DNA of 64,000 bases from Clavelina lepadiformis (Eukaryota > Chordata > Ascidiacea > Aplousobranchia > Clavelinidae): NCBI RefSeq assembly GCF_947623445.1, contig NC_135247.1, positions 4,342,501 through 4,406,500 on the forward strand, written 5' to 3'. Under the pieces are notes generated by a model. The model had not been told where the DNA came from. It saw only the letters and a list, made by a program, of their open reading frames with translations, and made no database searches. Of the stretch, positions 1-13,370 are shown piece by piece; position 1 is the first letter of the stretch; each line of letters begins with the position of its first letter. The translations under genes were made by a program, and so were the position numbers.

Positions 1-194
1 AATACCTAAGGCTTGCTGTAACAGAACAAAAAGATGTTGATGTAAGCCTTTATTTTAATAAGGAATTGTCGTACGCATTAACAGGTATTTGCGACGGCGT
101 GATAAAGGCAGTATTGTATTTTTCCGTTTCTGCAGGGTAATAACGCTCAAATTATAGAGAATCTGACATCTGAATATGAATTAAAATTACTCAC

Positions 195-3100
195 GAGAGT
201 CAAATTCGAAACCAAAATCCTTTCTTCTTCCCGCGGAGATGACACCATCCGAACGTTGCCATAGAAATCCCGCCATATTAACGTACCACCAATCCATTTT
301 GAGTCGGTTATTAGGCCGTTTTTCCAAACATTATCAACAATATCTTTCAACTTTATGGAATTGTATATTGGTATTTCTTCGCCTATATCGCAAATAAGAA
401 GTCAGCGTTTAGTTAAAAACTGCATGCCAACAGACGATATTGATGAAAATGTTGCCCGCGCATAGATTTCTTACCAATATTTTCTTGCTCTTTAAATGTT
501 TTTTTCTTTTTTTTGTTTAAGCGTGATAACTATAACTGTTGTTGCACTCCATCAACTAAAGCTTCTATTTAACCCATTTACGAAGTTTGCGCTTATTAAG
601 TTAGTGGTGTTTAACATACCGCCAGTAAATCCCATTAGGGAGGGGAAACAGCAACAAACAAAAATTTTCGATTAAGTCTTCTCAATAATTAATTACAGCA
701 ACGTTTCAAGGAAGTCGGCTTAAATGATGAGTCAAATTAACTCACCAGGCGTAAGCAGAAAAACAGCCAACACTACGAACCCGCACACTGCCAGAATAAC
801 TACCACCGCTATTGCCATGCCTTTCCAGTTTCTTTCTTCTGGGTTACTGCCCACCAACTCCTATATAAATAAAAACAGTAACTGTTAATAGCCGTTAACC
901 AAGGATAATAAAGCGTACTGGATCGCTCCGAGAAATTTTCGACATCTTCCACTTTCTGAATTGATACATGAAAGCCAAATACAATGTGAACAAGGTATAG
1001 CAAGAAAACATCTTTTCGCAATAAATATTCACTCATTGGCATGTGGCATAGAATTCATAATTTTTATCAGCACAATCTTTTCAAACAGATTGATGAATCG
1101 ATTGTAGGAAGGTGCAGCTAAAGAGAACAGATTAAACTCCTAAATCAAGAAACTCTACGCCAGCGTTTAAAACCTTGCCCACACCTCGTTGACTGATTTA
1201 TTTTTACAACTCCTTTATTGATTTTTTTGCGAGTTAAACAAATCACTTATCAGAACACAATGAAACTGTTATAGTTTTTCAACCTGCACATGTAACACCC
1301 GCACAATATACCTACATCGTCAGAGTGGTAATATTCAATTTGTGATACTTCTGCTGTTTGTTTTCCTTTTGGGACTATTTTCATTTGTTCGCAATGTTGA
1401 GTTATTTTGCTACGCCGAGGTAAAATTGGTGTAAAAGCGGTGTGTAGATGGGGCCGTGTTGCTACTAGCATAATTTCCTTTCACGTAAAACTGCCAAGTC
1501 AATAAATCAAACACTCTTAGATTTCCCGTTTTTTGAAGAAAATGTAACAAACCAGAAAAGCTTTGCCAAATGAATCTGTGATATAGATTAACTATAAACA
1601 GCCTTCCATCAACTTTTTCATTTCAGTTCTTTACGATAAAAACCTTTAGAAACTTTACTCAACTCTGCTTTACTGTCAGCTCGTGCGTTTTCTTTAAAAG
1701 GATTCAAAGGTATAAGGCCTTAATCGCACTATGCAACAATCTCTCATTTTTTCGCAAAGCAAATTGTAAACACATTAGCTCGAAGTATTTCAAACTTCTT
1801 TCTTGTTCTTACTGACGAGACTGTTTAAAGCCCTCATTTGTTAATCGATGTTTTAAGAACGTAAATGTAACATTTTTAACAAATGGAAAATCTTATGGTC
1901 TCATTTGCTCGATCCGCTGCCAACAAAATGACGTAAAAATAAAGTTTTATAGCTTGACATGTTAACCAACAAAGCTTAACTTTAAGCTGAATAAACCGTT
2001 TTCACTTCTTGTAAATTGAGATGTTTTGCTTTATAAAATTGCGAAAACTATACTAGATTATTGTGCGTTGCATTTTACTTTTTTAAACATTCTTATAAAT
2101 AGATTTTTCCAAATGCCTCTCTTTGCGACAATTAGTTTAAACCTTTCTACTTGACTGTGCATTCTGCTAATCGTTTGCTGCATACAGTTTCTTGAAACAC
2201 TCAATTCTATTTTTCTAAAAACACGATTGAATACTGAAATGTTGTCCAGAAAAGAAAATATTTCATTGGTATTCACAAGTATTTGTGCAAAACTAGCGCG
2301 TTCATATCTGAAAATCTTATCATTATCTATTGTTCCATCCTGTGGGGAAAACGGTCAACTCTCCTTCAATTCCCTCATGAATTTTATTGATTTACATCCT
2401 GATCGACAGTTCCTTCTTTATCTACCATAAATATTAAAATGCTTTTGATTTATGAGAGAATTTAGCTCAATCGTTTATCTGCATCAAGAAATACATCTCA
2501 AGATGAGATACATCTCTCAATGTAGCTTCTACCAGCATAAAGCTATGACAACATGATGGCAAATTGCAGATTTTCGGATAGAGTATTTGATTATTTCTAA
2601 CGAGCTTGCATATTTGAGTAGTTAGAACCACGCACATTTCTATCGAGCGAAATCGTATTAGCGACTGTCGTAAACGGATTATTCTTGTTTCAAAATGGAG
2701 ATTGATGCCGTCGAATTGAATTGAATTTGAATTTCCTAACAGAGTCTTGCTGCAGTCGAAAAACAATGACAAGCCATCTCTATGTAACTTATAATGCGTC
2801 ATAAATAAATTATTTATGGCTGCACAAAAATGAAAAGTAAAAAATGATATGATTTTCGGATTTCCTTTGCAAAAATAACATAAGGGTACCTTTCCTAATT
2901 CATTGTGAAACTTGACTTAATTTCATGTAGCGCATTTCCCCTATCACTAATCACGTTTTTTTGTCTTGAAGTCAGTGCATTGCGTAACATATAGCTAAAA
3001 GTTTACAAAAACAAAATCGTATAATAATAATAATATACAACATATATTGAACCCTCTATTCGCAAAATCTAATTTTGGGTATAGCAGCTAACCAGGTTAT

Positions 3101-6100
3101 GGAGATAATCATACCCTACTCTTCGATAGCTTTTGAAAGCATTTGGTTGAAATTTTGAAAGCGCGGTTTGAAGAAAACAGTTAAACTACATAGACATTTG
3201 AAAGCAGCTGTAATTCAAATTTGCTGTAATGTTCTGGACTCGCCACAACCGAGACATCACATGTTGCTGAACACCATGAAGTAAAGCGTTATAGGCTACA
3301 ATGATCAGTCGCGATGCAAGCGCATAAGCGCTTTTCAGGATTTTGTGCAAAGATAGCGACGAATTCTTCTGATGTGGAGAACTTGACAATGCTACCAACT
3401 TTAAACGTCAACTTTTCAACAGGATAACATAGGGATTAGGTCATTAGGCTATATCGTATTTTCTTGATTAAAAGACCCCTAGAATAGAATACGCAACGAA
3501 CGATGCTAAAGTATATCTATATTGAACTGATCCGCTACTTAAACAGGATTATTAACATCACCGTAAAAGAGTCCGATCGTCTGTTGATCCGATTTTTAAA
3601 AAACAGGATCCGCCCCCGATTAGAAGAAACCTCCTTCCCGTAATTAACTAACTAACTTGGCCTCACTAAACAAGGGGACGTAGTCAGCAAATACGTAAAC
3701 TCAAGGCTTCGCAAGTGCACGTTGGGTATATTATCCCATAGTGGTGAAGCCAAGCACTTTTTCAAGTCAAGTCAAGCCACTTTTATTGAAAAAAAAAACT
3801 TGTGTGTTGTTTTATGTGCACCTTTAGCTCTACCTAGCGTCAAGTTGTGCACACGTATTAGTCCGCCTGTTGGCACAAGTACCTTGTCAACTGATAAGCA
3901 GTCATAACAACTGTAGCACAGTACCAACTGAGTTTTGCCTTCTATTTTATACTGCAGTTTATTTACTGTTTGCTTTCTGTCGTTAATCGTTAAAAAAAAG
4001 AATTGTAGCTTGCCAAATGCATTTGAAAAAAGTAGCAACCATTAAAGTGCTCCACTATTAATAGCTCATCAATCATCATTAAGTTTATTTTTATTTTCAG
4101 CGTTATAAAGAATTATCATAACATGTTTAGTTTTAACACCCTATTATTCCATCACCCCCTGAATTCAGGTGATCGATAAAATTGACACAACTGCGTCGGT
4201 AAACCCGATATTTTTTGTTGTCCATTTGAGAGAGAAAAACCATTTGGAGAACTCTTAGGGGTCACATAGCTTACACTTTATTTGTTAAATGTTATGTATT
4301 TTGGCGATGATTGGATTGGAAATATAATTCACAGGTATCGTACATTTCTTGTACATTAGGCGGTTTATTTCAAATCGAAGTTAATGTCATTCTAATTGTT
4401 ATAATCCCAAAAGGGCTGTGTTGAATATTATCACACTTGAAAAATTTAGTTGTTATAGTTTATGTTGAAATTCGTGTTATGAATAACTCCGTTAATTTTA
4501 CAGTATTATCAGAGTGTAGTTTTAAAAGTGTCTATAAATTCACATTTTGGTCTATTTAGCATTAACAGCTGGAATGTATGCTTTCACAATCAACTAATTT
4601 TTTTTTTAGTTGCTGCTCGGAAAACTGTGCCAAAGTCCACCTGTAACTGGCACAGCTTTCACAACAAGCCCTGTATTTTGTTTAAAAGTCACCAAGCCTG
4701 TCGCGAATATGGGAAGTCCTTAAGAGTCCATAAGTCCTTAAGTTACCTTAAAAATACACTCTTCTAATTTATTGTACTCAGGTTTTCGGCACAAACTGCA
4801 AACAAACATATGATAACACCGATCAATCTAAATTACTTATATAAGTAATTGGTCCACCAAATATTTAAGGAATTTTCCAAATAACACAGTTCATAGAAAT
4901 AACTATATATGCATTAAATGACAAGTATCAGCTCAATCGGTCATAAAACAACAAAGTTTCTGCTGCAAAATTTTAATCATTTCTTACCAAAATATTCCCC
5001 TGCATATGAGCGGCGTCGATCACGGGCGCTCTTTTTGGACCGAAAGTAAATCTCCGACCTCTATTAAATGCTCCTACTATGGCCTGTTTACTCATTGTGT
5101 GTTTCTTTATGTTTCAGCACAGATTAGAAAGGTACGCTGCTGCTCTATTCAAATGGCCTTATTTCTGAAAACAGTCTTTTTTCAGTCAAACGTTAGTTTT
5201 TGCGTCACTGCCTTGAAAGCCCAAATGCGTTGACGAAATCTGTCATTTCATTTTAAGTCAAGCGACTCACAGCAAACTAGTACCAACATAACATGAACCG
5301 TTTTAAACCCCTATAAATCAAGTATGAAATATTTTGAGGAGTTACCAACGATAATTCAGTGGCATATTTTATATAGAGAACATGGAGAACTGATATGAGA
5401 GCCTCACTTTGCCTTACAACTAATTTTAGGCTTTTAAAGTTATGCTCCGTGTTCTATATCTTGGCCTACTTCATCGTTATGATGCTGCTAAAACACTATT
5501 AAATATTTTCACAACTTTCAGAAAATGCCAATAAGATTTGCAACACGAAAACGAACAACCGAAGGCAGAAGGCCATGCGAGCACTCTATTACAGCTTACC
5601 ATAACGCCTCATGACATTGCCATCAATCCTATTCGTCAATACTGTAATTATGCGCCCGACCAAGTCAACATGCGTAAAATTAATCCTTTTAGTTCGTTGG
5701 CTAACACCTTTGTGATTACAATGGAGTTCATTGTAGTATGACGTGCTTTCGATAAATTCTTACGAGTTGTCGTATATTTTATAAGATACTTTCCAGTCAA
5801 TCTAAACGAATTTATTTTCCTGTTTAGTTAAGTGAGATTTTCGCGCTGCTAATTTTGTTCATAATTTTACGTTAAATAGGTGCGTTCTGCTTTTTAATAA
5901 CAGGTTAGTTATCTTTTGTCTTCGCAGTGTTTTTTACACCTTTTGTTAGTTGTCTACAGCCTTGTACACTACCCTTACATAATCTAATGTCCATTAAATC
6001 CCTTCATTAGCTCCATTAAATCCTATTAATCCCTTCATTAGCTATAATCTTTCATCTGTAATTGTTTCTAACATCGCCACCAAAGACATCGTGGTTTATA

Positions 6101-9100
6101 CGCAGAATTTGGTTTGGCAATGTTTTGTAAACATTTTCTTGCCGAAGCTTTTAGAATGCCTCTGGCCTCCCAATAGTAGTGTAGCCTTTAGTTTTCGTAG
6201 CAATTCGGTTGATCTAATCTTGCATTTTACAGCGTGCCAAAATTAATTACCATTGATCTTCGCCAACATACAAGTGGAAAATTTTATTATAAGGTTTGCA
6301 CAAATTATATTGTTTTTGTTTCAAATAGGGCTGGTAAAATTTAACCAGTTCTTAGCGACTAATCATTTAGTTAGCTAGAAGCCGAAAATGTACATGCAGG
6401 AGAGGATTTGGAGCAAAATCTTGGGCTAATCATTGACTCGCGGAAATTTGCTGCTCCGTTAATCATTTTAATGTTTGAATATTTTGTTTTTCTAATAAAC
6501 TTTGTGGTGTAGCACGACATAAACTGCTCATACAAACATTTTCATCACATTTCTTACTGCGATTAACAAAGTGACATGACAATTAACTACTATTGCAGCT
6601 AAGCGCCAGCAAACTGCTAATGCCATCCGGATAGCGGCTAAAGAACATCGGCTAAATTCCCAGCCCTAGTTTCAAACAAAGGCAGTACGATGCTTCGTAC
6701 AATTAAAGATGCTACATGCGTGGAATGGGAAAGAACACATATCTTCTTAAAAATTGGAATATTTTCATTAAAACCTTACAGACCTACACGCATTAAGCAT
6801 TTAGTGTTTAAAACGCGTTGTAGCTAAAGCGCATCGCCTAGAACGAAAGAAAACGAATTCAGTATGTAATGGAACGCTTGTTTATTTAATTTAAACTTCG
6901 AACTATAATATCTCGTTCATGCAGATGCAAGGTAATCCTTGGATACATAAAAATTCACTGCAAAGTTTACTGTATATTACTTCAGTGTTTACTCAAGTCA
7001 TTTACGTATTACATTTTTACAGACAATACTGTTTTTTACTGACAATACTATAGCTGTGTTCTGGACTCGTCTTTTTCTTGTACTTATCTGCACATACCGG
7101 GAGCACAACACTTCGCTTCTTATGTGAAGAATGTAATGAATAAATAGGTGATTCAGTTGCTATAACTTCAAAATTGTACGGAACTTTATTTTTGTTTGCC
7201 ACAAACCAATATTGTTGGTTCTTTCTTTTCATTATAATGTTTAGTTGTCTATGTTATTGCAAGTAAAACTGCAGAAACACAATGGTTTTGCCATCATGAA
7301 ACTACGGTCTTACTGTCAAGCACATACAAGAAACAAAAGTTCAAAGCACAAGAGTATATGAGTGAAAATGACCTATATTACGCATTCACGTCGCTTTATT
7401 CACATATTAACATTCATCAGGGTTAAAATTTAACGGCTATGCGTTCTTACTACCAAACTGCCGTTTACTCCTTTCTGAATTCATTCTGTCTGATCAGGTA
7501 CCAGCTATACTATTAAGTTTGCTGAACATTTTGACATCAAGAATTATTGCCATCCTCATAGCAATAACACGGCAAACAAGTAATCACACAATCCGAGTCT
7601 GGCTGCTGCATTACTGGTCACGTTATCCTTCAGTCTCCGTCTCACACGTCAACGCAACAAATTTGAAATTGAAATGTGATGCTTCAAACGTATTCCCTTA
7701 AGGCCATTACACTCCTCAGCGAGTACATTAAAAAGTGGTAATGGATGTGTCTTGAAAATAAATAGGGCGACAAGGCTTCAAGAAAGTTAATGGAGAACCA
7801 CATCATCCGAATTGCGACGAAATTAATTTAGTGACTGATGTCTCGCAAAACAATGCAACAAAACATTAAAAAGATGGATTTTTTAGAAAATAGTTTAAGT
7901 TCAGTTGCATTGTTTTAAAAAGTAAAGAAAAACAAGAAATTATGAACTAACCCCCACGTTAATTGCCTTAACTCAAGCCCTAATTTGCTTGCTTGCATTA
8001 CCATTACTTTAGTGTTGCTGTACATTGATCGAAGATTTATTAATAGCTGCATTAACTGTCTGGAAGCTAATTCGATCACAATCATGCGACCTTGGTTCTT
8101 CACGCGCATAGCAACTAACTGCCTAAGCCCTAAGGCTATCATGCTTTCGTTCAACATGCAATAACAACGGCTTCTGCTATAAAAGAAAATCTGTTGTGAA
8201 ATTTTCTTAAGCCTTCAATACACTACGTGTATTTCCCTATAACCCATTTAACTCCAACATTTTCGACTCCAGTTTCACCACGATTTTTGATCGTTTGTGT
8301 TTCCACTCATGCACTTGGCAGCTTAACCGTAGCGTGAATGAATGTAGAGGTTTAATTGGCTATTAGCAAAATATCGCTTGTCATCGATAAGAAAACGCAT
8401 TTTTTCAAACCGCACGGGATGTGTCACTGTTTGACACCTCTGTAGTTCATAATGTAAGCTTTCATTGTATCCTATTTAATCGACGTTTACCATATTGCAT
8501 TCCTAAAGCCTTAAAATAGATACACATGTAAGCGATATAGTGATTTCCTTAAACGTTTTCCTCGATCTGTATTTCTCAAAGGCATATATCTGAAAACTGA
8601 AAACGCCAAGTTTAGGAAAATGTTTTTTTTTTACAAACTATTTCATTTTCAATGCACCTTTGTTTTATCGTCATTGTACCTTATAAACCAAAGGATTATA
8701 TGTTAACTTTATGTTGTACCTATTTAAAGTTTCTTGTTTCTTAAATAATAATCGGCTCTTTACCTGGCTCTATTCAACTTGAGTTTTTTTATAAAAAATA
8801 ATTCACCAAAGTTGTATAAAAGAGGATTCCACTGGAAAGATAACCACGATATGAATAATGCATACCTCTAAATTTATGGCTCCGTTCATCATTCTTTATT
8901 TTTTTGCTAAACAGCGGCAAGTTTTGGCGTAAACAAGGATCAACGTAAAGTTTCTTTAGCGCCAACTCGAGTTTATAATATTGCCGTAGAGCAACCACTT
9001 ACGTTGGTGAAACGCAAATATCGCTTCTCTTTTCATTGACGTTTTATTTTGTGGCATTTTCAATTTAAATTTTGAAGTTGTTTTGGTTTTAACAACAAAT

Positions 9101-10768
9101 CTAGAAAATTATTCCAACATTTTACAACGTGTTGTGGTCGTTGTGAGTAACGAACAGGCTCTGCAACTATCCAGCTTTCCCACAGGTATACTAGGTATAT
9201 TAGATATATATTTTTCGCACACCTTTGCGCATTATGATTTCCGTACTTGAATGTATGCAGTATTACGGTTTAACCATCGACTCATACGATAATAAACTTA
9301 CATTACATCTAATTCAAGCATGACGCTTTGGTAGATATTGTTTTGGGAAAAAGGTAAATATGTCATAACTAGGGCCCGCAAAAGTCAATAAAGTCAAAAA
9401 ATTTTAAGGACCTCGTCTGACCACGAATCAAAGAATAAAGTTGTTTTCAGCACCTAGGGGATTGTTTCTAAGAAGTTTATAGGTCAAAATAAAGTCAAAA
9501 TTTACAATAAAGTCAAAATTTTCAATAAAGTCAAAATTTGTCAAAATATGGCTTTTTACAAAGTTTTTGTGTTTCTTGAGAGTAATTCTTGTAAAAATCC
9601 TCGTGGAAGCATTGTAAATCAGGAACTGCGACACAATTAAACCATATTAACCCATAAAAGCAGGAATAAGTCACAATGCCCACTTGGATCAGCAGTAACT
9701 TTTATCGCAAATTGTCCATTGTTTATTCATTGTTACGTATTTAAATAATTCTTATAAAACACTTCCTCTTCATAAACGTAGTATTTTCGAAGATCAACAG
9801 TTTGGATTTTAGGAATAGCCTACTGACATTCTGTAATACAAAAATGCCTAAGCAAGCTAAATCGTCTTCAGCAAAAGTTAGACAGATTTGTCGAGATTTT
9901 TCTGATGAATTTAATGCAACTCCCGGGGGTGATTTAAGGTGAAATTTTTGCGAGGTTATAGTGAAGTGCGATAAAAAGTATTTTGTTGAAAGCCACAGGA
10001 AAAGTAAACGCAATCAAGCTGGATTGGAGCAACAACAAGCATTCCCTGTTTAATTTGCTGTTTATTAGAATTTACCATGCGGAGAAAATCGAGGCAAAGT
10101 GCCCTTTTCACAAGATAACACAAGCTACCTAAATCTATCGCCAAAAAACACGACGCACTTTTTATAATCCATAAAACACCTTGACTTTTCGACAAAATAT
10201 TACGTTTGGGTCTGAAATCGACAAAATATTATGTTTGGGTAACTGGAGGAAGAACTGTGGCCTCTACAAATAAGCAATTTCGTTAGGTCAAAATAAAGTC
10301 AAAATTTGATAAAAATAAAGTTAAAAAAAATTTTTTTTAGGTCAAAATAAAAATGGCCCTAGTCATAACAAGTTGAGCAGACGGCTTACCAACTACGGTT
10401 AGTGAAAGAATTTTGCACCGCGGCAACATGAACATATCCAGTCATCCATCCAAGCATGTAACGCGGTTTTATCATACGGTTTAGCGACCGCCAAAAGCCA
10501 TATTGCAGCTTACATTTGACCAAGTTGAAGCCTTACAATTTTTCACACATACTCAAGGAACTTAATTCAAACAATGTTCGTGCTCGAAATGCGTTTTTGG
10601 TCACGTCACATGATACAAGTGCATGTAAAACATTGTTAAGACATTGCCGATACGGTTAAACGATTACATTTATGTTACTGGCATTAAGCAATTGCAAGTA
10701 CAAGCAGAAAAATTCCAATATACCTCAAATGTGACTTTCTGGTTTCTTTTCACTTTCGCCTTCGCCAT
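195..10768 (-). CDS. DPP6: DPP6/DPP10-like transmembrane protein, N-terminal part (C-terminus off the left edge)
   Basis: Three exons are readable on the minus strand. The candidate first exon (10724-10768) encodes [15 protein letters not shown] and ends in phase 0 at a gtatat donor. Exon 2 (746-860) gives [20 protein letters not shown] followed by a hydrophobic single-pass segment ending FLLTP. Exon 3 (195-382) reads on in phase into [20 protein letters not shown] and ends at gtgagt. The ELVGSNPxxRNWKG(I/M)AIA block plus type II membrane anchor is, from memory, the signature of vertebrate DPP6 and DPP10, the catalytically dead DPP4 relatives that modify Kv4 potassium channels. Exon 3 aligns with the start of their extracellular beta-propeller. 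The propeller and hydrolase domains lie outside the window, so the catalytic serine cannot be checked, and an active DPP4-type enzyme is not excluded. The first exon is the least certain part: it is supported by phase, ATG and donor only. Confidence 0.8.
861..6325. other. Large first intron of the DPP6-like gene, no gene seen
   Basis: AT-rich sequence with only short, unsupported open frames on both strands. A small duplicated stretch (ATTAAATCC...TTCATTAGCT) occurs near 5990-6050. I see no RNA gene or coding exon here. Confidence 0.5.
6326..6668. mobile_element. Non-autonomous hAT-like MITE with TAGGGCTGG ends
   Basis: The 343-bp element begins TAGGGCTGGTAAAATTTA and, read from the other end, TAGGGCTGGGAATTTAG. 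It is flanked by a perfect 8-bp direct repeat GTTTCAAA (6318-6325 and 6669-6676). An 8-bp TSD with imperfect short terminal inverted repeats (TIRs) points to the hAT superfamily. It has no coding capacity and lies in the large intron of the DPP6-like gene. Confidence 0.85.
6677..9361. other. Intronic stretch, nothing recognised
   Basis: AT-rich sequence within the DPP6-like first intron. Open frames are short and lack splice or family support. Confidence 0.5.
9370..10361 (+). mobile_element. Internally deleted hAT element with a BED/CGGBP1-like zinc-finger remnant
   Basis: The 992-bp element starts TAGGGCCCGCAAAAGTC and its other end reads TAGGGCCATTTTTATTTTG. A perfect 8-bp TSD GTCATAAC flanks it (9362-9369, 10362-10369). 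AAAGTCAAAAT-type subterminal repeats occur at both ends. On the plus strand from 9842 an ATG frame reads [20 protein letters not shown], then on to [20 protein letters not shown], a C-x2-C...H-x3-K DNA-binding finger of the kind found at the N-terminus of CGGBP1-related hAT transposases. A stop (TGA) replaces a codon just before NFC, where these proteins often have a basic or Cys/His residue, and the frame ends soon after at about 10052. The catalytic core and dimerisation regions are absent, so this is a non-autonomous derivative. Confidence 0.8.
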
Positions 10769-12902
10769 ATGGTATTTCCAAAATTTGATCGGTTCAAACA
10801 ATTCGTTTTAATTTAATCAGCAGATTTGCTCACAGCAGCGTATAATGACACTGCAAGCCGCAACCTTTGGGAATCTATTCTTTGCAGCAAACACGGATAA
10901 ACAGTCGTTCTTGTTTTTCTTTCCAGTGCAAACAGTTCACTTCTGATAAATTAATTTAGTTACTGCATTGATTAAGTTAAACTTATCAAGTATAAACTGT
11001 TATACCAAACTGTTTAACAGATTACAAGCTAAGCAGCAGGTGCAACATACGCTATTGCTGTCAACAGCCTCATATCTACACGTTTACAGCCACTTCCTTG
11101 TCACTCAACAGAGTCCACCTTTTCCCATTAACGCCCCCCCAGCATAGAATGTATACCGTTAGGTCTTCCAGTTTTAGACGTGGTGTCCCATCCATCACGG
11201 GCTGTATAGAATGCGCTGTAATTAAGCACCTAGTCATGCCTTAACACGAAGGCAAGTCAACCTATCACTGTAACCTGTCCCATGCACTACATCTGAACTC
11301 TATACCTGCCATCTGACATGATGAAATCGAGGGTACCCAGTTATCGTTTGTCAACATCAGTCATTCGATCACTCTCAGTCCTAAGGGGCCAAGCGCAGGT
11401 CATAGCTCAAAAGATAAATGTATTACTGCAGTCGAAGAACCAATGCTAACCCATTGTCTTTGCTACCGATGTATTATTGTAATCGGAAACGCACGAAAGT
11501 TTCAAAAGGCTTAACACAGTCAATGCCAATTCACCTAACATTTGCTATAATCAATGAAGGCAGGTATCTGTCGATGTTTTTACATTCCGCGAGCAATGCA
11601 TCTCAACAAACCACGTCCATATAGATTTTTGCTGTTACAATCCTTCGATATTTCACTCTAACCTGATTTTACTTTGTAAAACTGTTCCAGTCTCAAAGTG
11701 CCTTTAGGCTAAACATTTACATGTTTATATTTTCGCCAAACACTAGAAATGCGGACTGTTATACTCCTATTCTAGAAATATCTGCATCAAAAGTTGTAAA
11801 TGTAGACCTTTAGAAAGAAACTCGAAGACCTTGCTAACACGAAGTTTGCATTTTAATCGTTGGTGCGTTTCCCAGCCAACTGTCGCCAATTACCGTAGCT
11901 GAGCTACAGAAATCATTAAAATTTAATACCTTTTTCTACCTGTTGAAAGTTCAGTGTAAGCAAATTTTCTGCGAATATGCTCAAAATGAAATATCCTCTT
12001 TAACTTTTGCTCTCAATCACTATTCCAAGTGCTCTAGTAAACGTCGACTTGATTTCAGCTAAAGAAGATAAAATAAAAGTGACATGCTTAAATTTCGAGT
12101 CTGAGTTTATTTAAGCAAAAGCCCTTCTGTCTAGAGCAGGTTGTTATAACTGTCACGTTTGGTTACCAAAGTAAAGCTTTTTGCGAGTGTAACAGCGTTC
12201 ACCTTCTTCAAACACCGTGCCCATTGAACGTGAATTTTTATGGTTGTTATATGGTTTACACACAGCGAATTGCGGCTTTTGGAAAAGTAGGCTAGATCCT
12301 TATCCGGGTAAAAAACATTTATCACTGAAGAGTTTTTCTACTACTATGTACAACTTAGCCGTATTTGCCGCCAAGAAATAAATTTCTGTTGTGAATGTTG
12401 TAATACAGCAATGGAGATGATTTATTTCTGCATATACGTGTCAAAGCTGTAATGTGACAGCAAAAATGCTTGAAGTTAAGTTTGTTTACGCTTTTTAATA
12501 CAATCTTGCTCTAAAATATTACGTAAACCGTGTAGCATTCGACCCTCAAGCCTTCTTACAGTAAAACTCCGGTCCACTTGTCGCTGTGTTTTTAAGCAAG
12601 ATTATAAATGGTGTATACCTTCGAAAAGAACCCGCTGAGAAGGCTTCGGCCTTAAGGGTGCTAAAGGCAGCATACCAAGCGAGACAATCTCTCGCATTAG
12701 TAGGGTGTGTTTATTTACACTTTTCTGCGGCTTCACCTTTTCTGGAATCAAAATCAGTGTTCTACTGATTGTTGTGATTTACGTCCAATGTCCAGCGCAT
12801 AGAACCGTCTACTTCGAAAACAACCCGTGCAAGTTATCTAACTTTATTTCAGCTTAAACAATTTTTACGATTTAATTTTTCTCTTTATCGGTGCTATTCT
12901 TT
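10769..12902. other. Intergenic, upstream of the DPP6-like first exon, nothing recognised
   Basis: No exon-like open frame, TIR pair or RNA gene is visible. Promoter elements for the DPP6-like gene should lie near 10.8 kb but I see no clear TATA box. Confidence 0.4.
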
Positions 12903-12910
12903 GTTTATTG

Positions 12911-13362
12911 TGAGGTGGGCAGTACCTGCAGTTTATAAAAAAATACCGAACGTCTGTACCCAATTACTTTATTTAACAAATCTTAGTCAGTCCTAGCACT
13001 CGACACTTTTAAAGCGATTATTTCTAAGTTTTTGATAAGTTTGTTTTTCAAAATTTTGTTTTTATTAAATTTTTGTGCCAATTTTTAGCGTTCGCAGTTC
13101 GTTTTTTAATCTACAAATGTTTGCTAAAGTCGCAAGAACTGAAGTCACTTATGCTTTGATCCAAAGTAACCTGTAACTGCACGGTCCATATCATAAGGCA
13201 AAAAATGCACTTGCAACAGGACCCGTCATACAAAAATACCGGTAACGAGTACCGAGCTAATTTTTTAAAACAATTCCGAATACCGGGACCGTCGGTACAT
13301 TTTTTCCAAGTACCAGTACCGTTACCTACGGTAGTTCCAAAGTACCGACTGTCCACCTTTGA
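12911..13362. mobile_element. hAT-like MITE, AGGTGGGCAGT family, copy 1
   Basis: The 452-bp element has ends TGAGGTGGGCAGTACC and, in reverse complement, TCAAAGGTGGACAGTCGGTAC. It is flanked by GTTTATTG (12903-12910) and GTTTACTG (13363-13370), a 7/8 TSD. The interior is rich in GTACCG/CGGTAC motifs. Read from its right end it matches the element at 25226-28646 without that element's inner insertion, for example the segment around CAGTTACAGGTTACT. No coding capacity. Confidence 0.85.
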
Positions 13363-13370
13363 GTTTACTG

